Source: Paraphoma chrysanthemicola
Lineage: Eukaryota; Ascomycota; Dothideomycetes; Pleosporales; Phaeosphaeriaceae
DNA: 64,000 bases
NCBI GenBank assembly: GCA_020744225.1
Contig: JAGMWG010000005.1
Location: forward strand, 248,001-312,000
Direction of reading: 5' to 3'
Every line of letters starts with the position of its first letter. The first letter of the stretch is position 1. The position numbers and the translations under genes were made by a program. Under the pieces are notes generated by a model that was given only the letters and a program-made list of their open reading frames with translations, had not been told where the DNA came from and searched no databases. Below are positions 20,915 through 32,221 of the stretch, piece after piece.

Positions 20915-23900
20915 ATAATATCTTAATTTTTTCTAAGATAGAAGAAGAGTATATAGCTTATATTAAGAAGATACTATTAAGATTATATAAGATAAAGCTA
21001 TATATAAAGCTTTTAAAGTATAAATAGTATACTTAGTATACTAAGTACTTAGACTATATTATTATACTTAAAAGTATCTATATAGATAAGAATTAAATTA
21101 AAATAATTATAGAATAGCTAATACTATATACTATACGTAATATTTACGTATTTATAAGCTTTATAAACTACTATAAATAGTTTATATATAACTTTTTAAA
21201 GTTAGTACTACTTCTAACTAAGTTAATCTAAAAGAGACTAGATTAAGCTAAGAGTAAACGTACTTAAAGATATAAAGAATTAGTTATAATTAGTTTAGAT
21301 AAAGAAGTAAAAGCTTCTTTTAAAGCTCTTAAGTAAGCTTTTATAAATATTCTTATACTAGTATATTAAGAACTAAGTAAAGAGATAAAAGTAGAAGTAA
21401 ATATATCTAAAAAAGCTATTTATAGTATTCTAAGCTAACTTATACTCTAAGAAGATCTAAATTAATCTAATTTAGAAATATAGAAGTTAATTAACTTCTA
21501 TTTACGTAAGTTAATCTAAGCTAAGTATAATTATAATACTTATAACTAAAAGCTACTAACTATAGTTAAAAACTTAGAGTAGTAGTAATACTATCTTAAA
21601 GATATATAGTTTAAAATCTTAATAGACTATATAAATCTTAAATAGTTTATAGAAACTAAAACTTTAAACTACTAGTAAGTTAGAGCTTACTTAACACTAA
21701 CTTAGTATAATTTCTTTCTAAAGTACTACTTTAGAGCTATAAACTTTATAGATAGTCTTTTATAATACTCTAATTATATAATAAAGACTTAGTACTTTAT
21801 ATAAAAGTATAATTAGATTTTTATAGTACTTATATAAGATCTTCTATATAATAGAGACTTATAAGAAGTAGTATTAGTAAATATTATTATAACTTATTTA
21901 AAAAGTAAGTCTAAGAATAAACTTAATTTATAAAAAGTAATATAAGCTTACTATAATAAAGAATAAGCTCTACTATTCTTACTTATAGTTCTAGAAGAAG
22001 AAGTTAACTTAGAGACTAAGTCTAAGAACTCTTCTTTCTAAGAAGATAAGATTAAGAATAGAGAATTTCTAACTAAGTTAATTTAACTTAAATTAAGACG
22101 TTATACTTTTATTAATCTTAAAACTTCTAAGAAGAAATAGAGAGCTCTTAAAGAAGTTTATTATAATCTTATAGTAGATTACTTTAACTTTTATAAAATA
22201 CTTAAGAAATTAAGATATTAGTATAAGTAGAAAAAAATAGTTAAAAAGATTAATATATAGTACTAAGTCTACTTATACTATAAAAAGACTACTAGTATAT
22301 AATATTACTTTTATAAACCTCTTACCTTTCTACTACTACTAGATAAAGTCTAAGAGAAAGTAATATTTAATTTTATTATAAACTTATCTTACTATAGCTA
22401 ATCTAGATTAAATTATAATACTATAATAGTAGTTATTAATAAACTAACTAAGATAGTATACTATATTCTAGTATAAATAAACTAGAATAGTAAGAATCTA
22501 GTCTATATCTAATTACGTAAAGTTATCTAACTTTATAGAGTCTTAAAGTATATTATATTAAATTAAGATTTTTTAATAAATATAAAGTATTAGAAGATAT
22601 TTAACTACTACTTAAATACTTATAAAGTTCTAATCTCTACTTACTATTTTAAGACTAATAGCTAAACTAAAAGATAAAACTAAATACTAGAATAATATCT
22701 AAGAATCTACTATTTACTAGAATAGAATAACTAGATATAATAGCTCTTAATAGTAGAGTTTACTTATAATAATAGTATTTTTACTACTATAAAAATATTT
22801 TTCTTTTAAGCTAATACTAGCTTAGACCTAAGAAGAGTAGATTAGTCTAATTTAGGTCTAAGTAAAAAAAAATTATTCTTAGAATATAGAATAATAGTAA
22901 AGGTAATTAATCTATAATAAATTTATAAGTAAAATATTAAATTAGTAAATATATATTAGAAATAATATACTAATAGAAAAAGAATACCTATTTTCTTTAA
23001 GATAGAAGATAAAATACTACTATCTAATAAAAATATTAAATTATTAAGATCTAAAAAGAAACTAGATTAGAAATATATTAGACTAAAGATTATAAAAGAA
23101 TAAGTTAGCTTATTAGCTTTTAAAGTTAATATTCTAGGCTTCTAGAATATCTATTCTATCTTTTATATCTTCTTATTAGAATCTTATAGTAATAAAGCTC
23201 TAATTTCTTACTTAAATACTCTAATAGTAGATATTCTATAAAGTTTTAGTAATAATATATATAAGATAGAAAAGATTATTAAAAGAAAGTAAAATATCTC
23301 TAGAAACTAGAAATACTTTATTAAGTAAAGAGATTACTCTTAGAAAAAGAATTCTTAAGAATCTAAAAGCTTTATTTCTAGTAATATTTTATAAAAGTTT
23401 TAAAAAAATTATAAAATTCTCTTTAAATATAAGCTATAGCTAACTATACTACTAAAGTATTAAGAATAATCTTTAAAAAAAAAGAAGAATAAGTTAAGAG
23501 AAATATAAGTAAAGTAAGAGTAAATACTATAATAAAAGTTAATTTAATCTAATTTAGCTTAATATCTTTTTCTTTAATTTTTTCTATAAAATTTATAAAG
23601 AAGTTTAATAGTTAAGTACTAATTAGTTTATATAAAGAACTTATAAAATTCTTAAAAAGTTAGAAATATTATTCTAAAGAAGATATAAAGAAAATTTAGT
23701 AAAGTTAAGCTAGTTTTTACTAGCTAATAAGAGAATATATTCTTAAAGTATATAACTCTATATATACTTACTTTAAATTAGCTTAATTTAGATTATATTA
23801 AGCTTATAAAAACTAAACTATATCTCTTAAATTTTACTTACTCTAATTTAATTTAGTTTAGACTATTTTAGTCTAAATAATATTAATTAATTACTTAATA

Positions 23901-25504
23901 AAGAAGCTTAAGTTCTTAGACCTTATAATATATCTTATTAATCTCTTTAGTTAACTTAGTACTTTTCTTATTCTAAGTCTTACTAGTCTTATTTATAGTA
24001 AGATAAGTAGAGATAATATAGTTATACTAAGTATTCTTAATCTTCTTCTTAGTAGCTCTAGCTATAGTTAAGAGTATTATAGTCTTAATATTATTATACT
24101 TATACTATTAGAGTTAGTAGAGTTAAATAAAAAGCTTATATTAGAGTTATATACCTTATATCTACGTTTACTAAAGATATTCTAAAGATTATTAAACTAC
24201 TTAGCTACTAAAAACTTAATATAAAACTAGTCTACTTATTTATAGACCTTAAGTATAATCTTAGACTTAGTATTCTTATAAAAGTAAACTATAGACTAAG
24301 AAGAATAATTATTATAGATCTTACTATTATAAAGATATAACTTAACTATATATAGAGTAAAAGAGACGCTATAATACTATTAGTCTTATTTTACTCTAAG
24401 TTAACTTAAATTAGATCTTTCTAAGTACTTACTAATCTAAGTAGATATAAAGAGTTTTAGCTAAAGTATAAGCTTAGTACTTAGTCTTACTATATTTAGT
24501 AGACTTAAAAGTATTATAAATAATCTTTAGCTATATAATAATAGTTTTAAGATTATTATTAGTATTCTTAGAAAGCTAAATTAGACTAAATTAGACTATC
24601 TAAGCTTTCTAAGAGCTTTTTACTTATAATAACGTAGTCTTTACTTATAATAAAGTAGATAGTATAGTAATAGATCTTATAAATACAGCTAGAGTTATTA
24701 GTAAAGTTTATATCTTTTCTTAAAATATTTAAACTCTTTAGAAATACTAAAAAATTATAGTAGAGCTCTTTAAAGATAAAGAAAGTACTTTCTACTATTC
24801 TAGTTATATAACTTATATAAAGCTATATACTTTATTTAGTAGAGTTAGTATAGAGATTACTAAGTACTTTAATATTAATACTATTTAATATAATAGATAT
24901 AAGTACTATAGAAGTTAATTTAGACTAAAATAAGCTAAATTAGATCTTATATAGTATATATAGATTAAGCTAAGCTAAGATAAATTATAAAAGTAGAGTT
25001 TAAAGACCTATACTATAGTTAGCTTTAAATTACTTTAAATTACTCTAATTTAGCTCTATTAGAGACTACGTATCTACTAAAAGAAACTTTAGAAACTTAC
25101 TAAAGTTAAACTAGAAAGTAAAAGTTTAAGAGCTAAAGTCTTATAAAAAATACTTAACTATACTAAGTCTAAAGATCTTAAGCTAGTAAGACTCTATATA
25201 GAGCTAAAACTTCTCTTACTTAGCTCTTACTAAGTAAGAGTAGAAAGTTAAAGCTTTTCTTTATTATATTAACTTAGACTAAACTAGTCTATTTCTACTA
25301 TATTTAACTCTATCTAGTATATAGTAAGTTATAGTAAGATAGCTTTTTTTAAATTAAGATAATTTAACTTAAATAGAGGTATAACCTTTTAAATTAAGGT
25401 AATTTAATCTAAATAGAGGTATAACTTATTAAATTAAGATAATTTAACTAAAGTAAAGATATACTCTCTTAAATTAAGATAATTTAACTTAAGAAAAGAA
25501 ATAA
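20915..25504 (+). pseudogene. pol remnant of outer chromovirus, 3' part, and degraded tail
   Basis: RT continues at 20,915 with NILIFSK and EEEYIA. Integrase-like sequence follows near 22,250-22,800. Near 23,240-23,400 a chromodomain can still be read through TAG codons standing for RIPed CAG/TGG (IEKIIKRK, KYFIK, RDYS). From about 23,500 to 25,350 no protein homology was recognised. That part carries many AATTTAATTTAG-like motifs and may be 3' untranslated sequence or another degraded insertion. A 40-bp tandem repeat and a purine stretch come just before the 3' LTR. Confidence 0.6.
25351..25500. repeat. 40-bp tandem repeat, 3.75 copies
   Basis: Units start at 25,351, 25,391, 25,431 and 25,471, each opening AAATTAAGRTAATTTAAYT, with exact 40-bp spacing. 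The last unit is truncated and runs into AAGAAAAGAAATAA, the purine stretch before the 3' LTR of the outer element. Confidence 0.85.
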
Positions 25505-25683
25505 TATAAGACCTATATCTTATAAAGCTCTTTATATTTCTATTACGTATATACTAGTACTATATAAGCTAAGAGATTACTAGAGAGCTCTTTAGTAATT
25601 TATCTATTCTTATATAGAGATAATATATTTATATTTATTTATCTTAATACTACTAGTACACTAATTAGCTTATTTATCTTATA
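25505..25683 (+). repeat. 3' LTR of outer chromovirus (degraded)
   Basis: 179 bp, aligning end to end with 2,484-2,662, preceded by a purine-rich stretch and followed by the target duplication ATTAA (25,684-25,688). Confidence 0.75.
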
Positions 25684-26510
25684 ATTAAGTATATACTAAA
25701 TAATAACTTTTTTCTTTATTAGATAAAGATTTACTAAGTTAAGTACGTAATTATATTAAAACTACTTTCTAGTATATTAATTACTAAGTATTAATTAAGA
25801 GACTTTATAGATAACTATAGTACGTTATTTAGAGAGTATTATATCTTATTTAATAGCTTAAAGTATAAGCTATAATTAAGTTTTCTTTAAAGCTAGTAGC
25901 TCTTTTAGTAGTTAATTTATTACGTTTCTACTATTTATAATAGTAGATTATAGTAAAGTCTTAGTAGAGTAACTAACTTATCTATATAACTAACTTACTT
26001 ATAGAGTATATTATAAGTAGTAATAATAGTAAAATTAAACTATATATATCTTTATAAAAGAAAGTATTTAATAACTAAATACTAATAAGTAAGAAATAAT
26101 TAAAAGTAATCTACTTAGATAATTACTATTATACTATCTTTCTAATATAAATATAGTAAATAAGAAAAAAAATTAAGTTCTACTAGTAAATTAAAATTAA
26201 GAAATACTATACTTCTTATAACTATATATATTTAAGTATAAATATAAAAGCTTTATAAACTAAGAGAATATAAAAGTAAAGAACTAAGATATATAAAAAA
26301 TTAAATCTATAATATAATTATTATAATATTTATAAGTTTAAGTATAATATAAGTTCTAAGTACTTGTTAAAAAACCTCTAATCTTATTATTCTATAAAGT
26401 AAGTATATATTTAAAGTTATAATTCTAGTAGTACTTTGTAAAGAAAAGTCTTTTCTCTATATTACTTAGAATTTCTACTAAGACAAATTATATTAGAATA
26501 TAAGCGTACT
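25684..26510. repeat. Continuation of the degraded repeat and AT-rich/GC-normal boundary
   Basis: Positions 25,689-26,030 align with about 763-1,090, so this is the right half of the repeat copy split by the outer element. From 26,050 to 26,500 the sequence is AT-rich with no recognisable content. Normal composition returns near 26,510, about 36 bp from the stop codon of the first gene. Confidence 0.55.
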
Positions 26511-26545
26511 TGGAACGTATTGTATGCATCGTAGCTGATACTCTC

Positions 26546-29163
26546 TTAGCTAAGACTCCATGTCTCAGGTATATCTCCTAGCATCATATCTTCAAAGCTT
26601 ACGATTCGATTCATACTTGTAAAGTCAGGATCCAGGAGAGATTGCGATATTGCTAGTAAGTCTTCGTAATTTCCATTCTCAGCAGCCGCACCGACAACAT
26701 TTATTGGTCCCCAGGGCGCATCAGTGGGGTCGGCGAATACCGAATTCTGGGTCTCCAACGCGTCGTTTTGCCTTGATATATTTGCATCTTGAGCGACTGC
26801 ATGCTTTGTTTGCGTGTGAGAAGCAGCGTCAAATTCTGAGCTGTGTTGTTGCACATATGTGGCCTGTTGATGCTTCGACCACCATTGTCTTGCGCTTGCA
26901 ACACTCGATGCAGGGATGCGTACTTGTAAAGGTTCCGACCTATCGATTTTATACGACAAGTCCATCTCGCAATTGGCGTGAATAGTCCTGATGCGATCGG
27001 CAAATGTCGAGAACAAGGATGTAGACATGAGCTGGCTTGGCGTCGCCCATCGCAGAGCCATTGTGTCTAGACTTTCCAGGAGATGCCAGAAAGCTTGTGC
27101 GAGTGGCGTATCATTTTCCCTCGAATGGACTGCAATACAATTATCAATGACCATATGCTAAGTGTGATTCGACAACGTACCCAGCAAGCTTCGCGCACTG
27201 ACAAAAGCACAGAGTCCTAGTTGCGGAGCAAATACATATGGTGATGGACGTTGTTCAATGAATTTTCGAAGAATTGTGCAAACTTCGGTCGCGGCGCCAA
27301 CACATATCTCTCCACTGTCGAGGCTAGGGAGCCGGACCCAGCTCAGGCTTGGCTCGGGATACGCTATGCGCTCGTGGAGAAGGACCAGGCAGGTGTTGTG
27401 AGTGGCGTTTGCGGCAGTCATAGCCGGATCCATGACGCCAGGTAGTATGCGGCGAGACATACCAGAGTCTTTCCATTGTTGGGGAAGACGAATTTTCCAG
27501 CTAACGTTCACGTCAATCATTATCTGGAACACAAATTTGATCTCAGCTTACCTACCGCATAAGATAAGCATCCATTTCTTTAAATCTGGTTAGCCAGCGC
27601 GAAACATCACTGCTATTGTTACAGTCCACTGACTGCCGTAAGAAATGCGTTTCGATCGTGCCCATGGATTCCACAGCCTCTATGTAGAACGCCAGAGCCC
27701 CTATTCCAAAGGGCGACGAGTTTTCTGAATCAGCAATGCTGCCTGTGTTTGAAGGCGAAGCTGCCCCAGATAGGGACGTCATGGAAACGGAATGGACTGG
27801 TCCCGAGGATGATGTGTCGAAGACTTTTAGATATGGAGTCGAGCGAGGCTGGTTTGTGTGCCAGAAGCTTGCACACACAGGGAGTCGACGATGGATACGT
27901 GTGCCGGCGACACAGGTGGCACAACCTAGGATCGATGCGCATAATCTGTCAAGCATGACAGCATTCCAGTACAACCGTCGGCGTTCCTCCTCTCCTATCC
28001 AATCCTTTGCTTGCGAAGGACAGTGAGACTTGCCAAATACACCCACAGCGCAATCACGGGTAGGCTCTTCTAGACTAAGCTGTAGGTGATCAATGTATCT
28101 TGCAACAACACCCAACAATGCAAAAGTCTTTTGGACATTGCCATCGGCTAGTTCGGTGAACGCGAGGATGAGCAGCATTTGCGCGTGTTCGATACATACT
28201 TCATCCATTGCGGTAGACATGATCTCATGTTTGGCTTTCAGTGTCTGCTCCGCGTAGAACTGATTCGTCAATGGCTTGTCTGAAACTCTGACAAAACGCA
28301 ACGCAGATACTACCATGGCATGAAATATTCCGGGGAAAGGGTGTGATTCAGGCGCAAGTTGGAGCCGTTTCCGAACACTGGGCTCGTGTAGAATGGAAAT
28401 CCAGGGATAGATGAAGCTGAAGTAAGTATCCACAATTGTATCCCGTGCTTCTAATATGGACTCAGTTTGTAAGTGTTGGGCAAGGTCAACATGCAGCAAA
28501 GAAGACGGCTCTGGGTAGGGACTTCCCGCATCAGGCGTGGCGTTTTCATTAGTTCGACGCCTCTTTCGATTGGCGACGTTAGCAACGGACGCTTCTTTGG
28601 TGCGCTCATATGCGTATGGTTGGGTAGAAGTTATCGCGGCTTTAAGACTTGAAATTTCCTTTGTGAGAGATGATAGAGCTCCCACGACAGGCGCTAGAGC
28701 TTGAGGTGGCTCGGTAGTATGCAGCTCCTTTTCCGAAGAACAGGCTCGTGAGGCTGAACTCAAGGAAGGTTGATTGTGATTTTGAGCCTGAGATATGGCA
28801 AGCTCCCTTTCGACATTTTCTACTCATCAGTTAGCGACAAGGTTATACTCGACCTGCTAGATGTCGGCCGAAGTTCGTTGCTGTTTCACTCCCGAGGTCT
28901 TACCCAAGCGTCTGTTCAGGCTCTCAATGGCCCCTACTCTGTATCCGGGCTTCTTTTTTTCATACTCGTAGAAGCAAGTCACCTCTAACGAAATCAGCCA
29001 GTCGATCCTGCGACGCCGCATAGACAGAATGCGATATACCGAACTTATCGCAATTAGCGCAACGAGGCTGCTCCCTGGTACATTTCAATTTGCGCCTTCG
29101 ACAGCTATTGCAAGATGGAGTTCCCGAATCAGCGTTACTATCCAGCGACGCCGTGTGCTCCAT
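26546..29163 (-). CDS. Zn2Cys6 transcription factor with fungal-specific middle domain
   Basis: Nuclear DNA-binding regulator. Proposed exons on the minus strand: 29,163-29,040, 28,984-28,904, 28,819-27,556, 27,500-27,181 and 27,129-26,546, giving about 790 residues in one frame. The zinc cluster is complete only with the first intron removed: CNSC, KLKC, PRCANC, then FEVTC across the splice, i.e. C-x2-C-x6-C-x6-C-x2-C-x6-C. A linker and short coiled coil follow (EYEKKKPGYR, AIESLNRRL, ENVEREL). The large exons carry the fungal_trans-type domain, including RWKIRLPQQWKD and the NATHNTCLVLLHERIAYP block. It sits beside a sugar transporter and a beta-glucuronidase, so a pathway-specific activator is likely. 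Splice sites were chosen by family resemblance. The 3' end lies at the AT-rich boundary. Confidence 0.85.
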
Positions 29164-29741
29164 TAAGATGTGTGTGCAGTGAGTGAGGCGGAGCAAGTAT
29201 CGGCCGCAGTGGACCCCGCGCGACCCTTTTATGACCCCAACACCGAGCCGAGCAGTCGAACCCGAGGCAGACCCTGAGTCATGTTGGTTCCCACGATCAC
29301 CAACGCAAGCGAGGTTTCTACTGCTCTCGACTCACACAATACGGGGAATACGAGAATTAAGATGTTTTTCGAGGCATCGCTATCTTCACAGTTATCTCAT
29401 AGCTGTGTTGGCGGAAGACAGAATTCCCGCGAAAATAGTTGGTGAAAATAGCTGGCGTAGCATCCCACACGAAGCGTTGCACAATCGATGTTTGGCTTTG
29501 CATGTTGCATGCAGGTCTACCTTATTGTAGTTGCTACGAGAGTGGGAATTGTTTCAATTAGATTTGCTTTCCGGAAGTGAAGTTATTGTTTACTACTTAA
29601 GATGCAGCGTGGCTTGGAACTCATAACAGAGAAAACGAAGTCCAAACTATATACGTGTAGACGAGTGCTACGGGATTCTGGCTAAGGTTCAGTGTGGAAG
29701 TCTACAGCCTTGGATGTTCATGCATGACTGTGAGTTCGGGT
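29164..29741. other. Intergenic region: regulator promoter and transporter 3' end
   Basis: 578 bp upstream of the Zn2Cys6 gene and downstream of the transporter, both minus strand. No further gene or structured element was recognised. Confidence 0.5.
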
Positions 29742-31580
29742 CTACTTCTCCTGTAACACACGTTCCACTTCGGCGGTGTGCGCAGTCTTGGTGGACGCAA
29801 ACCTCCAAGCTGGTATGCCTCGGTCATACAACTCATCGAGTTCTGCATACGTCCGATTCTTTGTCTCCGGGAAAAGTAAAACGCACGGGATGAGATACAA
29901 TGCCGTTGTACCGGCAAAGAAAAGACCGGTCTTTTGTCCCCAGCCTGCGTTCTGGTTGGACAACATCAGGGGTGTAGTGTAGCTCTATAGCGTTATGAGA
30001 TGGCATGATCCTAACTGTAGGGAGAAAGGAAGGACTTACGAAGAGTATACCGGTGAGATACTGAACTGTGACTGCAATCGACGTCGTCTTAGCACGGAGC
30101 TCCGGTGAGGAAGTTTCAACAAGACTGATCCATCCTGTCGATGATTAATACCCGTAGCCGACCCATGATGACTCACTCACCGATCGGAGCAAGCGAGTTC
30201 GCATACACAAATGCCCAGAGACAGCAAAGAAACACCAGTGCTATGCCACCCGCATTACTTTGTGGCAGAAATCCCAAACCACCGACAAGGACGTTGATAA
30301 TGCACATAGCAAATCCACCGTACAGGAGCAAAGAGCGTCTACCAACCACGTCTACCGTGTAGAATGAAGTGCAGATGCCGACAACAAGAACCAATTGTTT
30401 GCAGAGATTTCCCAGGAAGGGGTCTTTCACTCCTGCTAGCTGGAAGAAATATACGGTATAACCAAACATGAGTGGTACACCGCAGACATTCTGGAAGGTA
30501 AAGGGAAGTGTTGCAACAACACATCTCTTTAGATTGGTCTTCGTCATGACAGCCTTCCATCCCGTGGATCCGGCGGCTTCTGCAAGATCTTTGGATTTCT
30601 TCGTTTCATACGCTAGGACGGAGTATTCGTGTTCAACATCGTATCCTTCGACTTTACCGACGAGTTTACCAAGGGCCTTTTTTCCCTCGTCGTGCCGGCC
30701 CTTGTTGCAATACCAGGCTAGGACATATGGTCAGCAGGCAACAAACTCATTTGGATATATGGTCCTTACCTGGAGATTCTGGCAGTAAAAGTAAGGGGAT
30801 GAGCCAAAGTCCAGTGAAAACAAACTCGGAATAGAACATGCGCCGAAACTTGAGTGGTTCAGTATCGTCGAGGACTTTCAGTCCTATTGCTAGGAACAAT
30901 TGACCTAATGCAAAGGCCATCGAGAAGGCTGCTAAAAGCGCACCGCGAAATTGAGGCATAGCAATTTCAGACAAATACACCATGCACGAGGTGCCCATTA
31001 GTCCGCCGGCGAATCCAGCAATCAATCGGGCTATCAGAATCTCCCACCAAGTTTTGGAAAAACATTGGACGATGATTGACTACCACCCATGAGCAAATCA
31101 TTCAGAAGATCTTAAGTTGACTTACGGTAGTAATGAACACGGTGATGGCCCACATGTTAAATTTGCGCCCAAACCTGTCCGCAGTGGTTGGTGCAACAGA
31201 TTGAATGGCTATGCAAGAGACCGAATAGAGTGCTCCCCAAAGCGCGATGTGGGTCGCGCTGAGGGCCGGTTTTCCTGTAGCTTTGTCTATCACCGTTGCG
31301 TATTCGTTGATGAAGCCCTGATTGGCAACAATGCTGCCAATTACAGCATTCGCATATCCTGCATAGCTGTTCGAGATTTAGCGAGGGCATGACTGTCTGT
31401 GGCGATTGGGACGTACAGTCCAGCTATGCATGACCCCAATCCTCCCAGATACAGACGCCAGAACTTTCTGATGCATTGTGCCCTGGTAAATGTTGCGAAT
31501 GCAGAGACAGGAACAGCGTCCTCAACAACGGTTGAATCTTTCTCTTCCATTTTTACCGGTGTATTCTTTTCGTCCATCAT
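29742..31580 (-). CDS. MFS sugar-porter family transporter
   Basis: Plasma-membrane sugar/H+ symporter of the major facilitator superfamily, nearest in pattern to fungal maltose/alpha-glucoside permeases. Exons: 31,580-31,417, 31,366-31,126, 31,079-30,770, 30,717-30,181, 30,134-30,040 and 29,984-29,742, giving 529 residues. Family signatures are DRFGRKF after TM2, the PESP motif before the central loop, and PETKNRTYAELDELY at the C-terminus. About 12 hydrophobic segments are visible. The first intron (50 bp) restores the conserved YAGYANAVIGSI segment. The gene is divergent from the beta-glucuronidase with 641 bp between starts, so uptake of glucuronides or of released sugars is the inferred role. 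Substrate cannot be read from sequence. Confidence 0.9.
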
Positions 31581-32221
31581 AAGATCGATAATGGGCTACA
31601 GGGGAACTGATTGTGTGAGTGTATGAAACAATTACAAGGGCCTGACAGCTGCAATTAAGTAGTGGAGCTCACCGGTAGGGCAATCCGGTCACGAGTGTCC
31701 GTTTTTGTAACATCGAGTCGGTAGCCGCAGCCGGTTTCTACGTCGGCGTTTGAATGTTGAGTGTACGCAAGGCATCGACTGCGCAACCATGCAAAATTGG
31801 GGAAACCCCAGGTTGCATGTGGATATGGTTCGATACTCCGCACATAAAACCCCCACAATCTGGGGCATGGTTCTATGTATACCGATGTTCTACCGACGCC
31901 ACCAAGGTGTTCTTCCCTTATTTGGTACTGAAGGCGCGTGATTCGGCATATGTCTCGCACGGCACATCCTCCGAAACCATGTGACCCACGGTACACAAGG
32001 GCAAATCCTTGACTTCGAGTCATGAAAATAATTCGAGAATGTAAACACGAACGCGTTGCCGGGCTAGTTTCCGCGGGCAGGTCCTACTTGCACCGCATTC
32101 ATATGCCGAGGGGTGGGTGCTTTATTTGTACAATATAGTGTGCTTCTGTGCGATTTGAATCGTCCTTTGGTCAAGCATTAGCCCTTTTCGCTATCCTCTT
32201 GCTATATCGGCACCACAGATA
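31581..32221. promoter_or_regulatory. Divergent promoter of transporter and beta-glucuronidase
   Basis: 641 bp shared upstream region. Three hexamers fit the CreA carbon-repressor consensus SYGGRG: 31,806-31,811 and 31,851-31,856 on the minus strand, and 31,860-31,865 on the plus strand. An inverted CGG-N8-CCG pair at 31,960-31,973 is a typical Zn2Cys6 dimer site form. Both motif types are short and can occur by chance, so regulation is a suggestion. Confidence 0.4.

Larger units (their letters stand above)
2484..25683 (+). mobile_element. Outer RIP-saturated Ty3/gypsy chromovirus with nested insertions
   Basis: A 23.2-kb span bounded by two 179-bp direct repeats (LTRs 2,484-2,662 and 25,505-25,683) that begin TA and end TA, consistent with RIPed TG...CA ends. 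The 5-bp target duplication ATTAA lies at 2,479-2,483 and 25,684-25,688. Without the pogo element and the inner gypsy element its own length is about 7.4 kb, normal for the class. Plus-strand coding remnants appear in the expected order: reverse transcriptase up to 7,019 and from 20,915, integrase near 22,250-22,800, chromodomain near 23,240-23,400, and a purine-rich stretch just before the 3' LTR. All frames are broken. Confidence 0.8.

Noticed and set aside
27501..27555. In-frame TAG before a consensus donor in the same gene, suggesting a RIP nonsense mutation
   Set aside because: Using donor GTAGGT at 27,555 and acceptor TTAG at 27,501 skips the stop and gives the conserved RWKIRLPQQWKD segment.
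28904..29163. Apparent loss of the sixth zinc-cluster cysteine in the Zn2Cys6 regulator
   Set aside because: It arises only if the first exon is read straight through. Removing a 55-bp intron (29,039-28,985) brings in TGC at the right place and restores C-x6-C, then the conserved EYEKKKPG linker.
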